A DNA stretch of 32,165 nucleotides, from positions 1-32,165 of the forward strand of contig WUAJ01000003.1 in NCBI GenBank assembly GCA_009827215.1, given 5' to 3'. Of this stretch, positions 20,587-31,523 are shown in pieces. This DNA comes from Phycisphaeraceae bacterium. Its GTDB lineage: Bacteria > Planctomycetota > Phycisphaerae > Phycisphaerales > UBA1924. Under the pieces are notes generated by a model. The model was not told where the DNA came from. It worked only from the letters and a program-made list of their open reading frames with translations, and did no database searches. Every line of letters begins with the position of its first letter. The stretch's first letter is position 1. The position numbers and the translations under genes were made by a program.

Positions 20587-21453
20587 TCATGATCGGATGG
20601 CGATGGTTTTGATGATCAGTGTTGCGAGGTAGATGATGCTTTGCGCGAGGACGATCGCGGGACCGACGGGGTAGTGGGCTTTGAATCCCAGAAGGAGTCC
20701 GAATCCCGCGCCGGCGAGGGCGATGAGGATCGCGTAGGTGAACGCGGGTTTGAGTTTGGCGGTGAGGTTGAGAGCCGCGGCGCCGGGGAGGACGAGGATC
20801 GCGGCGGCGAGGACGACTCCCGCGATTTGCATGGACATGACGATCGCGATCGCGAGGGTTGCGAGGAAAGTGTTGGTGAGTCGCTTGGAGTTGAGGCCGT
20901 AGGCGTCCATTACGGGTTGATCGAAGGCCCAGAAGATGAGCTTGCGGCGGATGAACCAGGTGAAGGTGAGGATTGCGAGCGATGCGATGATCGCGATGGT
21001 CGCTTTGTTCCAGTCGGTGTTCAAGATGTTTCCGAAGAGGATCTCTTCGATGATGTGGTGTTCGTCCTCGTGACCATGCGCGGCGTGGCCGTGGTCGTCG
21101 TGGGCGTGTCGGGACTCGGCGACGGTGAAGAGGATGAATCCCAGCGCCATGGACGCGGAGAGGACGACCCCGATCGCGGTGTCAGTGCGTCCCTTGTGCG
21201 AACGCGAGAGGGCGGCGATCCAGAGCGCTGCGAGGATCGAGAACGCGACGACGATGGTGAGTTGTCCGATCGCGCCGGCGGTGGTTGCGCCGTGGAGACC
21301 TAAAAACAGGGCAATCCCGACCCCTCCGAACGCGGCGTGGGAGATCCCTTGTCCGATGAAGGCGAGTCGTTTGAGGACGACGAAGATACTCAGAGCGCCT
21401 CCCATGAGCGAGATCATGAGCGCGGAGATGATGATGGGGGCGAGGTTGTTCAT
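20587..21453 (-). CDS. Zinc/manganese-type ABC transporter permease (ABC-3 family)
   Basis: The 288-residue protein has about eight membrane helices and ABC-3 family features, including the early cytoplasmic segment RLAFIGQGISHAAFGGVGIAL and the later NTFLATLAIAIVMSMQIAGVVLAAAILVLPGAAA. A His-rich loop at 116-133 holds eight His among Asp and Glu and probably binds metal on the outer face. It would form the channel of a Zn or Mn importer with the ATPase just upstream, with which it shares an ATGA overlap. No solute-binding protein gene is nearby. Metal identity is inferred. Confidence 0.88.
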   Translation of the reverse strand: MNNLAPIIISALMISLMGGALSIFVVLKRLAFIGQGISHAAFGGVGIALFLGLHGATTAGAIGQLTIVVAFSILAALWIAALSRSHKGRTDTAIGVVLSASMALGFILFTVAESRHAHDDHGHAAHGHEDEHHIIEEILFGNILNTDWNKATIAIIASLAILTFTWFIRRKLIFWAFDQPVMDAYGLNSKRLTNTFLATLAIAIVMSMQIAGVVLAAAILVLPGAAALNLTAKLKPAFTYAILIALAGAGFGLLLGFKAHYPVGPAIVLAQSIIYLATLIIKTIAIRS

Positions 21454-22358
21454 TGATTGCCCTCGCTATTGTTGGTGTTGTTTTCGTCTGTATGGTCACA
21501 GCCGCAGGGATTGTGTGAGGGGTCATCGCAGTCTTCCGCTCGGTGTGCATCGATGTGGATGTCTCCGAAGACTCCGGCTACATCGTGGGCGAAGACCTGC
21601 GCGAGGACCGCTGGGTTGAGACCTTCCGGAGCATCGTGGAAGTGGAGCGTGCGCGAGAGGCACGCGATCCGGTCGGCGACGGCGGCGATCGCTCTCATGT
21701 CGTGGGAGACGACGATGACGGTCAGTCCGAGTCGTTCCTGGAGGGTGTTGATGAGTTGACCGAAGCGTTGTTGTCCGGCGATGTCTACGCCGACCATTGG
21801 TTCGTCGAGGACAAGGAGCTTGGGTTCGATCGCGATGGCTCGCGCGATCATGGCGCGTTGGAGTTGTCCTCCAGAGAGCGCTCCGATGGGACGGTCCGCT
21901 AGGTCCTGGAGATCGACGAGCTCGAGCGATCGGTCGATCGCTTCGCGGTCCTCGACTGATGGCTTTGCCCACGGCTTGCGATGACATGTCCGCGCCAGGG
22001 ACACGACCTCGCGGACGCTGATCGGCCAATCAAGATCGGCTTCGATGCGCTGGGGGAGGTATCCGATGAGTCCGCGGTTGCGGGCTTTGGTCGGTGTGTT
22101 GTTGAAGATGCTGATGGAACCTTTGGAGGGCTTGAGGATGCCGAGGATGAGTTTGATGAGTGTGGATTTGCCCCCGCCGTTGGGTCCCAGGATGCCGAGC
22201 TTGGTTCGGGGTTGGATGTTGAGGTCGATGGAGTCGAGCGCTTGGACGGCACTGCTATCGATCCCGGTCGCGGGGTAGGTGTAGGACACGCCTTGGATCC
22301 GCACGGCGGGCTCTGATGCGGTGGCGGATTGAGAAGCGACGTTGAATGCTTGGGGCAT
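21450..22358 (-). CDS. Metal ABC transporter ATP-binding protein
   Basis: The 302-residue protein has Walker A GPNGGGKSTLIKL, the signature LSGGQLQRAMIARA, Walker B LLVLDEPMVGVD and the switch His in IVVSHDM, in the order and spacing of ZnuC/MntB-type ATPases. It powers the permease encoded next, with which it overlaps by ATGA. Its C-terminal tail (about 265-302) is unusual for such an ATPase: it is rich in His, Asp and Cys (HIDAHRAEDCDD...NPCGCDH, C285 and C287) and could bind metal. The gene starts six bases after ccoS, inside the cco operon. Confidence 0.9.
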   Translation of the reverse strand: MPQAFNVASQSATASEPAVRIQGVSYTYPATGIDSSAVQALDSIDLNIQPRTKLGILGPNGGGKSTLIKLILGILKPSKGSISIFNNTPTKARNRGLIGYLPQRIEADLDWPISVREVVSLARTCHRKPWAKPSVEDREAIDRSLELVDLQDLADRPIGALSGGQLQRAMIARAIAIEPKLLVLDEPMVGVDIAGQQRFGQLINTLQERLGLTVIVVSHDMRAIAAVADRIACLSRTLHFHDAPEGLNPAVLAQVFAHDVAGVFGDIHIDAHRAEDCDDPSHNPCGCDHTDENNTNNSEGNQ

Positions 22359-22364
22359 TGCGGA

Positions 22365-22607
22365 TTATTGAGAGGGGTTGGGATGGGAGCAAGTCGGATC
22401 GGAGGGAGTTGACGAATCTTGATCCTTGGTGGGTTCTTGGTTGTTGGCTTTGCTTGGATCAAAGTCGTCGTCATCGTCGAAGACGGCCCTCAGTGCTGGG
22501 GTGTCCAGATCGTCGAACTGTCCTGATCGAGCGGCGATGATGAACGCGGCGAGACCGAGTCCGGCGAGGAGTAGGGCGGCCGGGATCATGATGAGGATGA
22601 CGGACAT
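22365..22607 (-). CDS. ccoS: cbb3 oxidase assembly protein CcoS
   Basis: The 80-residue protein has one N-terminal membrane helix (about 3-27) followed by ARSGQFDDLDTPALRAVFDDDD, the FixS/CcoS signature. The remaining tail is Asp/Pro/Ser-rich. CcoS is needed for cofactor insertion into cbb3 oxidase in the inner membrane. Its ATG overlaps the ccoI stop by one base (TGATG), so translation is probably coupled. Confidence 0.9.
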   Translation of the reverse strand: MSVILIMIPAALLLAGLGLAAFIIAARSGQFDDLDTPALRAVFDDDDDFDPSKANNQEPTKDQDSSTPSDPTCSHPNPSQ

Positions 22608-25075
22608 CAGCGTTGCTCCGGTTTGGGAGTTGTATTCTTGCCCGCTCGTGTGCAGATGGCGACGACGGTGAGGGAGCTGATGGGCATCAGGATCGCGGCG
22701 AGGAACGCATTGATGAATCCAGCGATCGCGAGGCTGGCGGTGGTGGTGTTGTAGGTGAGCGAGAAGATCAGGCAGAGGCGGATCGTGGACATCGTGGAGC
22801 GGGAGAGGTCCACGAGATAGACGATCGGGGTGACTCCGGGATGGACGAGGTAGACATCCGCGGCTTCGAGGGATGCCTCGGCGCCGCCGTGGACGGCGAT
22901 CCCGACATCCGCGGATGCGAGCGCGGCGGCGTCGTTAACGCCGTCTCCGACCATGACGACTGCGGTGCGGTCGCTGGCGCGGGCGTCTTTCTGTTCTTGG
23001 ATCCGGAGTGCTTTGGATTCTGGGGTGACGGCGCCCTCGTGGTTGTCGATCCCGACTTCGTGAGCGATGGATTCGACGATTCTTGGGTGGTCTCCGGAGC
23101 AGACTGCGAGGTTCCATCCGCGTTTGAGGAGCTGGGTGATCGCGGGTTTGGTGTCGCTGCGGAGCTGGTCCCCAACTCCGATGAGCGCGGACTGTTGTGT
23201 AGAGTGGTTGTAGACGAAGATCGGCGTGAGGGCACGATCGAGCAAGCGGACGAGCTTGGGCTGGAGGTCATCTGGGACTGCGACTCCAGTGAGTTGCGTG
23301 ACATGACTCACCGATCCGATGGTGATGCGCTCGTTGTTGACGGTTCCCTCGATGCCTTGTGCGGTGGTTTGCTTGATATCGCTCGCGGATGGGAGGTCAT
23401 CTCCGAACGCGGATGCGATGGCGCGGGCGATCGGGTGGGTTGAGAATTGTTCGATCGCGGCGGCGGCTTGGAGGAGTCTTTGGTCACCATGGGAATCGAC
23501 GACGGTACTAGTGCCGCTTGTGAGGGTTCCGGTTTTGTCGAGGAGCATGGAGCCGGGTCTTGCGAGTTGTTCGAGGACGACGGCGGATTTGATGAGCATC
23601 CCTGCTCGAGCGGAGCGTCCGAGGGCGACGGACATGGCCATGGGTGTTGCGAGTCCCAGGGCGCAGGGGCAGGTGACGATGAGTAGCGCGGTCGCATGCT
23701 CGATCGCGATCCCGATGGAATCAAGCGCAGTCCAGAGAGCAACGGTGGCGATCGCGAGGATGATGACGACGATCACGAAGTATCCCGCGATGCGATCGGC
23801 GGCTCGGACGACTGGAGACTTGTGCTCCGAGGCGCTGGCAACGAGCTGCATGAGCTTCCCGACTCGCGTGTGCTCCCCCACTGCTTGGACGCGGACGGTG
23901 ACTGGGGAGCTGAGGTTTGTTGCGCCGGCGAGGGCTTGATCGCCGGCATCGGATTGGACTGGGACGGATTCTCCGGTGAGCAGCGCGTTGTCAATCGTGG
24001 TTGATCCATCGGTGATGATGCCGTCAGCGGGGAAGGACTCTCCAGCGGCGACGCGGACGGACATTCCCGCTTCGATCGTGTCGATGGGGACGCGTTTGGT
24101 GTTGCCCTCGTCGTCGATGAGCGTGGCGCTGCTTGGGGTGAGCGTGAGCATGAGCTCGACGGAGTCGGAAGCGGCGCGTTGTTGTCGGTGCTGGATCCAG
24201 CGTCCGACGAGGAGCAGGAAGACGAGTACGGAGACGGAGTCGAAGTAGATCTCTCCGACGCCTCGGATGGTGTTGAGGGTTCCCCAGACTCCGGCGGTGA
24301 GTAGCGCGAGTGCGATCGGGATATCGAGGTGCGCGGTGCGTGTTCGCAGCGCCGCGAGCGCTCCGGTGAAGAAGATGCGTCCCGGCCAGACGAGGACGAC
24401 GATGCCGAGGGCCATGGAGTACCAGCGGAAGGTGGTGCGCCAGAAGTCTGAGATCCCTGAGAACGATCCGCCGTAGAGCGCGATCGCGAGGAGCATGATG
24501 TTCCCGGCGAGCGCTCCGGCGACGGCGACGCGGATGAGGAACTTTCGATCCTCTTTGACGCGGATCGCTCGTGCTTCTTTCCCGCGTGCTGGATGCGCGG
24601 CGTATCCGAGCTTGTCGAGTGACTGCGCGACTTTGGAGAGCTTGATGGTATCGGGGTTGTAGCGGACGCAGACGGTCCGGCGTCGGATGTTGGCGCGGGC
24701 GTCGATGACCCCATCGGCAACGCGCGGGAGGCGCTCGATGAGCCATACGCATGCGGCGCAGTGCATGCCTTCGAGGAGGAGTTCGACTTCGGAGGTGTGG
24801 TCGTCGGACTGGGTGACCCAGGTGCTGGTGAAGGCGGGATCGTCGAGTTCTTCGTAGCTGCTTCCTGTGCTCGCGGCTGGTTCGGCATTGGGATCGACGG
24901 CGGAACGGACTCGGTAGTAGTTTTCGAGTCCCGCGCCGTGGAGGACCTTGTAGACGGTTTTGCATCCGTTGCAGCAGAACTGGTGCTCTGCATCGGGTTC
25001 GTAGAGTCCTTCTGGGACGGGGAGGCCGCAGTGGTCGCAGTTGGTTTGTGTGATGGTTTCGGAGTCAGCAGTCAT
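22607..25075 (-). CDS. ccoI: Copper-translocating P-type ATPase CcoI/FixI
   Basis: The 822-residue protein starts with a Cys-rich FixI-type segment (C13, C16, C34/C35, C38) and an HMA domain with GMHCAAC (C106, C109). Eight membrane helices and the P1B ATPase motifs follow: CPCALGLATPMA (near 468), phosphorylation site DKTGT (D near 511) and GDGVNDAA (near 705). It exports copper to the periplasmic side for cbb3 maturation; it is slower and assembly-specific compared with CopA in known cases. It lies between the SafE-like gene (three bases) and ccoS, as in other cco clusters. Confidence 0.93.
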   Translation of the reverse strand: MTADSETITQTNCDHCGLPVPEGLYEPDAEHQFCCNGCKTVYKVLHGAGLENYYRVRSAVDPNAEPAASTGSSYEELDDPAFTSTWVTQSDDHTSEVELLLEGMHCAACVWLIERLPRVADGVIDARANIRRRTVCVRYNPDTIKLSKVAQSLDKLGYAAHPARGKEARAIRVKEDRKFLIRVAVAGALAGNIMLLAIALYGGSFSGISDFWRTTFRWYSMALGIVVLVWPGRIFFTGALAALRTRTAHLDIPIALALLTAGVWGTLNTIRGVGEIYFDSVSVLVFLLLVGRWIQHRQQRAASDSVELMLTLTPSSATLIDDEGNTKRVPIDTIEAGMSVRVAAGESFPADGIITDGSTTIDNALLTGESVPVQSDAGDQALAGATNLSSPVTVRVQAVGEHTRVGKLMQLVASASEHKSPVVRAADRIAGYFVIVVIILAIATVALWTALDSIGIAIEHATALLIVTCPCALGLATPMAMSVALGRSARAGMLIKSAVVLEQLARPGSMLLDKTGTLTSGTSTVVDSHGDQRLLQAAAAIEQFSTHPIARAIASAFGDDLPSASDIKQTTAQGIEGTVNNERITIGSVSHVTQLTGVAVPDDLQPKLVRLLDRALTPIFVYNHSTQQSALIGVGDQLRSDTKPAITQLLKRGWNLAVCSGDHPRIVESIAHEVGIDNHEGAVTPESKALRIQEQKDARASDRTAVVMVGDGVNDAAALASADVGIAVHGGAEASLEAADVYLVHPGVTPIVYLVDLSRSTMSTIRLCLIFSLTYNTTTASLAIAGFINAFLAAILMPISSLTVVAICTRAGKNTTPKPEQR

Positions 25076-25078
25076 TGA

Positions 25079-25903
25079 TTAAGGATCATTGGAAGCATCC
25101 GTTGAAGATTCTGATTCTTCGTCCATCGGGAGTCCGAGTTCGCAGAGGGGGCAGGTCTCGTCGGGGTTTGTAGGGACTGCGGAAGGATTGTCTGCGATGC
25201 CGAGCGTTTCGGGGGACATTTCTGGCGCTTGGAGTCTTCCCATCGCGGTGAACGCGCCGACGAGGACGACGGCGCAGGCGCTGATCGCGGGGATCTTGGC
25301 GTGGAGTGGTCCGGCGAGCATCTGGATTCCGGCTCCGAGGGTCGCCATCACAGGTAATGTCCCGAGCCAGAACACGGACATGGTGAGTCCGCCCCAGATT
25401 GGCGAACCTGTTCCCGCAGCGGTGAATGCGAAGGCGTAGAGCCAACCGCATGGGAGGAGGGTGGTCAATAGTCCGATGGTCAGGGCGCGTTTGAATGGGG
25501 TCAGGTTGAACGCGAGGCGCTGTCCTTTCTCGACGGCTCTTTGCATGAACTTGGGGGCACGAACATGCTTGATGCGCACGCCTTTGATGCGCGCGAGTGC
25601 GATGAGTCCGAATCCGATCATGAACACGCCTGCGAAGATCGCGGCGGCGCGTTGGACGCCGACGAATGAACCCCCAAAGTCCAGCGCTTGTCCGATGGAT
25701 CCGGCGATGACTCCGAGGAGGGTGTAAGTTGCGAGTCGTCCGCCGTGGTATGCGGATTGGAGTTTGAGCTTTTGGGATCTGGATTGTTGTCCGTCGGCGC
25801 CGAGGGCGAAGAGCATGAGTCCGCCGCACATGCCGGCGCAGTGGAGCGATCCAACGAGGGATGCGGTGAGGACAGTCGCGATGAGGATGAAGATGGGGTC
25901 CAT
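25079..25903 (-). CDS. Sulfite exporter TauE/SafE-like (DsbD_2/UreH-domain) membrane protein
   Basis: The 274-residue protein has about six membrane helices. Helix 1 carries C22xxxC26 in GSLHCAGMCGGLM, and a later helix has LLPCGWLYAFA, the paired-Cys pattern of the DsbD_2/UreH subfamily often found in cco gene clusters. There it is thought to help supply copper or electrons for oxidase assembly. The C-terminal tail adds CPLC (251-254) and an acidic end, an extra possible metal or redox site. Gaps to fixH and ccoI are three bases each, so it belongs to the operon. Confidence 0.85.
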   Translation of the reverse strand: MDPIFILIATVLTASLVGSLHCAGMCGGLMLFALGADGQQSRSQKLKLQSAYHGGRLATYTLLGVIAGSIGQALDFGGSFVGVQRAAAIFAGVFMIGFGLIALARIKGVRIKHVRAPKFMQRAVEKGQRLAFNLTPFKRALTIGLLTTLLPCGWLYAFAFTAAGTGSPIWGGLTMSVFWLGTLPVMATLGAGIQMLAGPLHAKIPAISACAVVLVGAFTAMGRLQAPEMSPETLGIADNPSAVPTNPDETCPLCELGLPMDEESESSTDASNDP

Positions 25904-25906
25904 GGG

Positions 25907-26437
25907 TTACCCCTCGAGCTCAAGCGATTTGATGACGAGGGCTTGCTCGCCGGCGTGTCGGATCGAGATTCGATATTCCCAGAGCCCGTTCGTGTGCATG
26001 CCTTGGAGACGGGATTGGTATTGACCTGCGCCGCCGTGCTGGAGGATGTTGGTGAAGGTATCGCGTGCGTTGGACTGCGCGAAGCAAGTGATCTCCACGA
26101 GTGAGTCTTCGATCGGATTGTTGTCCTGATCGAGGATCATGACGGAAACGAGCCGTGATCCGACGGGATCAAGGACTGGCGATGCACTGACACGGACATC
26201 CCATCCGAGACGATCAGCGGTGTTGAGCATTTTCTTTTCGCTGTCCCAGTCAAGTGAGCGGGCGTAGTAGTCGGGTTCCACGGCGTGTGATCCCTTGCGA
26301 GCCCCCATCACTCCGGTGGTGATGATGAGTGTTGCAGAGAAAACGAACATAAGAACGATCGCGACGGGCCAATGGAGTCCCTTCTCAAAGAATGTGCGGT
26401 TGTCTTTTTGAGTGCTGTTGGTTTGGTTGTTACCCAT
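25907..26437 (-). CDS. ccoH: FixH/CcoH family protein
   Basis: The 176-residue protein has one membrane helix (about 23-45) and a periplasmic beta-rich domain. The family mark EPDYYARSLDWD follows the helix, and a late HTNGLWEYRISI strand is present. CcoH/FixH is needed for stable cbb3 assembly and contacts CcoN or CcoI in known systems. Its start overlaps the ccoG stop by eight bases. Confidence 0.88.
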   Translation of the reverse strand: MGNNQTNSTQKDNRTFFEKGLHWPVAIVLMFVFSATLIITTGVMGARKGSHAVEPDYYARSLDWDSEKKMLNTADRLGWDVRVSASPVLDPVGSRLVSVMILDQDNNPIEDSLVEITCFAQSNARDTFTNILQHGGAGQYQSRLQGMHTNGLWEYRISIRHAGEQALVIKSLELEG

Positions 26438-27875
26438 CGGAGTTGCTCTCTTCCGGAGTGATTGTAGGTTCGCGGTATTTCGGGCCTTTCATCTCGAAGA
26501 CCATGTCTTTGGAGAACTCTTGGCCGTCGGAGATGTTGATGGTGATCTCGATCTGTCCTGAGGTGAAGACTTGAGGGTCCGCGACGATCGGGAACTTCTG
26601 TGAGCCTTCTTTTCCAGGCTCGACGGTGAGGATGCCGTATCCATCTCCGACATGAACCCCTGCGGGATCGGTGATCGAGAGTGTGTACTCGGTGGGTTCC
26701 TCAGAACGGTTGGTGATGCGTGTGCGGAGCTGGTTGGTGATCTCACCTGATGGGAGTGTGTAGAACGGCAGACCCGCTTCGCGTCCGATCCATACTTCTG
26801 AGGTGCCTTTGGTGCTCAGGACATACAAGAATCCTGCGAAGACGAGCAGGAGGATCGCGGGATATACGAGAATGCGTGGACGGATAAGGTGACGGACATT
26901 GCCTCGCACGGCGTTCTCGGATGAGTAGCGGATCAATCCTCGCGGACGACCGATCTTGTCCATGATGGTGTTGCACGCGTCGATGCACTGGGCGCATCCG
27001 ATGCACTCGAGCTGTGGTCCCATGCGGATGTCGATCCCTGTGGGGCAGGTCTGGACGCACATGGTGCAGTCGATGCAGTCTCCGAGCACTGGGAGCGAGA
27101 CGTCGGACGAATCGGCGTCTTGAGTGGGCTTGCGTCGTTTCTTGCCTCGTGGTTCGCCGCGGGATTGGTCGTAGGTGACGATGAGCGAGTCTTGGTCGGT
27201 GAGCGCTCCTTGCATGCGTGCGTAGGGGCAGACGACGCAGCAGACCTGCTCGCGGAAGAACGCGAAGTCGAACATCATCAATCCGGTCGTCACGGCGACG
27301 ATCAGAAACGCTACTGGGTGGTTGAATGGTGATCCGAAGATCCAGTCGTTGACGGTCGAGGCGCCGACGAAGTAGGACAAGAAAGTCTGCGCGAGGTGCA
27401 GCGAGATCGCAAAGTACGCGATGTACATGAGCACGCGGCGGAGCCCGATGTTCTTGGGTTTCTTGCGTCCCGGACCTCCGATGAAGAGGCGCTCGATGGG
27501 ACGGTAGAGGAACTCCATATAGACAGTCTGGGGGCACATCCATCCGCACCACACGCGTCCGAAGAGCGCGGTGACGAGGAAGATGGTGAAGAACACCATG
27601 ATCATGAAGAGACCGAAGAGCAGCGTGTCTGTTGGGAGGAAGGTCTTCCCGAAGAAGGTGAACTCGCGGGTTCGGATGTCGAGGAGCATCGCGGGTTTGC
27701 CGTTGATCGGGATGAACGGGAGGAGGGAGTAGGTCGCGATGAGGAAGTACGCGACGGCGCGGCGCCAGTTGAGGAACTTGCCCGGCGAGAGCCTTGGACG
27801 GATCCATCGGCGTGATCCGTCATCGTTGAGCGTGGACAGGACCCGTTCGTTGGGTTTCAGAAGTGACTCAGACAT
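26430..27875 (-). CDS. ccoG: cbb3 oxidase accessory ferredoxin CcoG/RdxA/FixG
   Basis: The 481-residue protein has about five membrane helices in its first 220 residues, with CGWMCPQTVYMEFLYRPIERL and CCVVCPYARMQ. Two 4Fe-4S sites at about 265-277 (CIDCTMCVQTCP) and 290-302 (CIGCAQCIDACN) follow, and then an Ig-like C-terminal FixG domain. CcoG has been shown to be a cupric reductase that helps deliver copper to cbb3 oxidase. All the Cys expected are present. The start at 27875 lies 85 bases after ccoP, the largest gap in the operon. Confidence 0.93.
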   Translation of the reverse strand: MSESLLKPNERVLSTLNDDGSRRWIRPRLSPGKFLNWRRAVAYFLIATYSLLPFIPINGKPAMLLDIRTREFTFFGKTFLPTDTLLFGLFMIMVFFTIFLVTALFGRVWCGWMCPQTVYMEFLYRPIERLFIGGPGRKKPKNIGLRRVLMYIAYFAISLHLAQTFLSYFVGASTVNDWIFGSPFNHPVAFLIVAVTTGLMMFDFAFFREQVCCVVCPYARMQGALTDQDSLIVTYDQSRGEPRGKKRRKPTQDADSSDVSLPVLGDCIDCTMCVQTCPTGIDIRMGPQLECIGCAQCIDACNTIMDKIGRPRGLIRYSSENAVRGNVRHLIRPRILVYPAILLLVFAGFLYVLSTKGTSEVWIGREAGLPFYTLPSGEITNQLRTRITNRSEEPTEYTLSITDPAGVHVGDGYGILTVEPGKEGSQKFPIVADPQVFTSGQIEITINISDGQEFSKDMVFEMKGPKYREPTITPEESNSDG

Positions 27876-27921
27876 CTATGAGACTCCCGCTCTCCTTTGC
27901 TGTCCTGCTGCAGTGGGAAAC

Positions 27922-27949
27922 GATGTGATGGCGTTTCCACCATCGCATC
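27922..27949 (-). repeat. Intercistronic hairpin between ccoP and ccoG
   Basis: On the minus strand a 7-bp stem (GATGGTG/CGCCATC, one G-T pair) closed by a GAAA tetraloop extends through a one-base mismatch to a further 4-bp GATG/CATC. No T-run follows. In the transcript it would separate oxidase subunits from assembly genes and may stabilise the upstream part. Confidence 0.55.
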
Positions 27950-27960
27950 AGGGTGTGTGA

Positions 27961-28557
27961 TTAACCGCCTTGATCTGCGGAGATTGGTTCTGGGAATGGG
28001 GCGATTTCTTCGCCTTCTACGCCGCGTGGACCTTCGAGCATCTGTCCACGGAGTGATGCGACATATCCGACGACGAGTGCGATCTCATTCTCGTCGAGGA
28101 GGTTCACATTCGCGGGCATCGCTCCGTTCGCAGCGCCGTTTGTGATCACATCGATCATCCCTTCAAGATCCGTGAGGTTCTTGTAGTGGTTGTCGGTGAG
28201 GTTTGGTCCGATGAGTCCCTGTCCGTTTTTGTCGTGGCAGAGCACGCATGTCCCGGCGTAGACGGAGGCACCTTGCTCGAGCCAGTTCTCGTCACCCATG
28301 ACGGTGCGGACCTTGGTGATTGGATCATCGATGGTCATGAGCTGCGCGAACTGTTTCTCGATCGCGATCTGGCGTGTGTTCTCGAGTCGTGTGATGCGAT
28401 CGGGGATGAGCGGGGTCATGTGCCAGACGATGACATAGATGACGGACCAGATGATGGTGCCCCAGAAGATGAGGTGCCACCATCCTGGAGTGGGGTTGTC
28501 GTACTCCTGGATGCCGTCGTAGTTGTGGTCGAGCAGTTCTGGATTCTTCTCAGCCAT
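27961..28557 (-). CDS. ccoP: cbb3 oxidase subunit CcoP, mono-haem form
   Basis: The 198-residue protein has the CcoP start (NYDGIQEYDNPTPGWWHLIFWGTI), one membrane helix (about 27-48) and a single cytochrome c domain. The haem site is C104VLC107H108 and an axial Met lies in GAANGAMPA. Classical CcoP is about 300 residues with two haems c; only one CxxCH is present here, so the electron-transfer chain through this subunit is shorter. It starts in an eight-base overlap with ccoQ. Confidence 0.9.
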   Translation of the reverse strand: MAEKNPELLDHNYDGIQEYDNPTPGWWHLIFWGTIIWSVIYVIVWHMTPLIPDRITRLENTRQIAIEKQFAQLMTIDDPITKVRTVMGDENWLEQGASVYAGTCVLCHDKNGQGLIGPNLTDNHYKNLTDLEGMIDVITNGAANGAMPANVNLLDENEIALVVGYVASLRGQMLEGPRGVEGEEIAPFPEPISADQGG

Positions 28558-28767
28558 GGGATGCCCCCTTGCCTGCTGGGTTGTGGATGTTGTCGGTGGA
28601 ACTCAGGTCGTAATCATCTTGGAGCGGGAGATTCGCTTGTCGATTGCTCTCGATCCTCGGCGTGCGGAGCACGGACCACATGATCAGCACGAACGCGACG
28701 AGGAAGAGGATGAGCGAGATGATCGGATAAATATCCAGATTCATGTTGGAGACGATGTCTGTGAAAC

Positions 28768-28771
<4 letters not shown>
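28550..28771 (-). CDS. ccoQ: cbb3 oxidase small subunit CcoQ
   Basis: The 73-residue protein has one membrane helix (about 13-35, IYPIISLILFLVAFVLIMWSV) and a short hydrophilic tail, between ccoNO and ccoP as in other cco operons. CcoQ stabilises the complex. Its ATG overlaps the ccoNO stop (ATGA) and its stop overlaps the ccoP start, so all are probably translationally coupled. Confidence 0.8.
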
Positions 28772-31077
<2,306 letters not shown>

Positions 31078-31207
31078 TGTTCTTCTCCAGACTTCGTCCT
31101 GTGTGTGTGATTGGGGTACCGAACTCCAACCAACTTCCAGTGTAATTTCCCGGATTCGTTTTTGGCTTTGTCGGGCGTCACGCGCTCAAGAAACCAAAAA
31201 TGGATCC

Positions 31208-31227
31208 ATACGAGATCCGTATCGTAT
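31208..31227. promoter_or_regulatory. Inverted repeat overlapping the cco -10 region
   Basis: ATACGA (31208-31213) pairs with TCGTAT (31222-31227) across eight bases. It covers the -10 and the predicted start site of the cco promoter, where a bound protein would block transcription. The regulator is unknown. Confidence 0.4.
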
Positions 31228-31250
31228 AACAGGAATCGTTCCTGTGTCAA
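31223..31250 (-). promoter_or_regulatory. Promoter of the cco operon
   Basis: On the minus strand a perfect TTGACA (31250-31245) is followed by a 16-bp spacer and TATACG (31228-31223, 4/6). The start near 31216 gives a leader of about 140 bases to the GTG at 31077. The spacer is filled by an inverted repeat. Confidence 0.65.
31229..31245. promoter_or_regulatory. Inverted repeat filling the cco promoter spacer
   Basis: ACAGGAA (31229-31235) and TTCCTGT (31239-31245) are perfect arms with a 3-base centre. The element lies exactly between -35 and -10. It does not match the FNR (TTGAT-N4-ATCAA) or LexA (CTGT-N8-ACAG) patterns. Confidence 0.6.
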
Positions 31251-31523
31251 CGATTGTGGCGTATTTTGATACATATATCCAGAATTACAGAAAAATCATC
31301 AAATGATGATACAGAGGCATGATTCGGTTCCTGTTTCGCGTGAAGTGTTCGATTTGGAGCCGATTTTTGCACACCCGTGCGTTCCTGCATCACGGTAATC
31401 AAGACCACACTTTCGGTGCATTCTCGGAGCTCTCCGAACGGTTGTAGGATAGATAAGTCCATCATTTACACAACATTGGCACTCTGGCACGGCGGAAGGG
31501 AACGAGGGGTCGATCTGTTCTCA
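31251..31523. other. Intergenic region between cco promoter and terminal membrane protein
   Basis: No gene is supported here. Visible are an inverted repeat ATCATC/GATGAT with 4-base spacer (31295-31310) and a small palindrome TCGGA-N4-TCCGA near 31424-31438. The stretch to 31310 is AT-rich. A promoter for the rightward gene probably lies here but no clear -35/-10 pair was found. Confidence 0.4.

Noticed and set aside
31266..31279. FNR-like site TTGATACATATATC upstream of ccoNO
   Set aside because: Only 7 of the 10 defined bases match TTGAT-N4-ATCAA, the right half is poor, and it is centred about 56 bases upstream of the predicted start instead of about 41.
31332..31347. Second parS-like sequence (TGTTTCGCGTGAAGTG)
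   Set aside because: Matches the canonical site at 12 of 16 bases with one arm broken, so it is not palindromic enough to count.
31247..31465. 72-codon minus-strand frame upstream of the cco promoter
   Set aside because: No domain and no convincing ribosome site, and its end overlaps the -35 of the cco promoter; probably chance.
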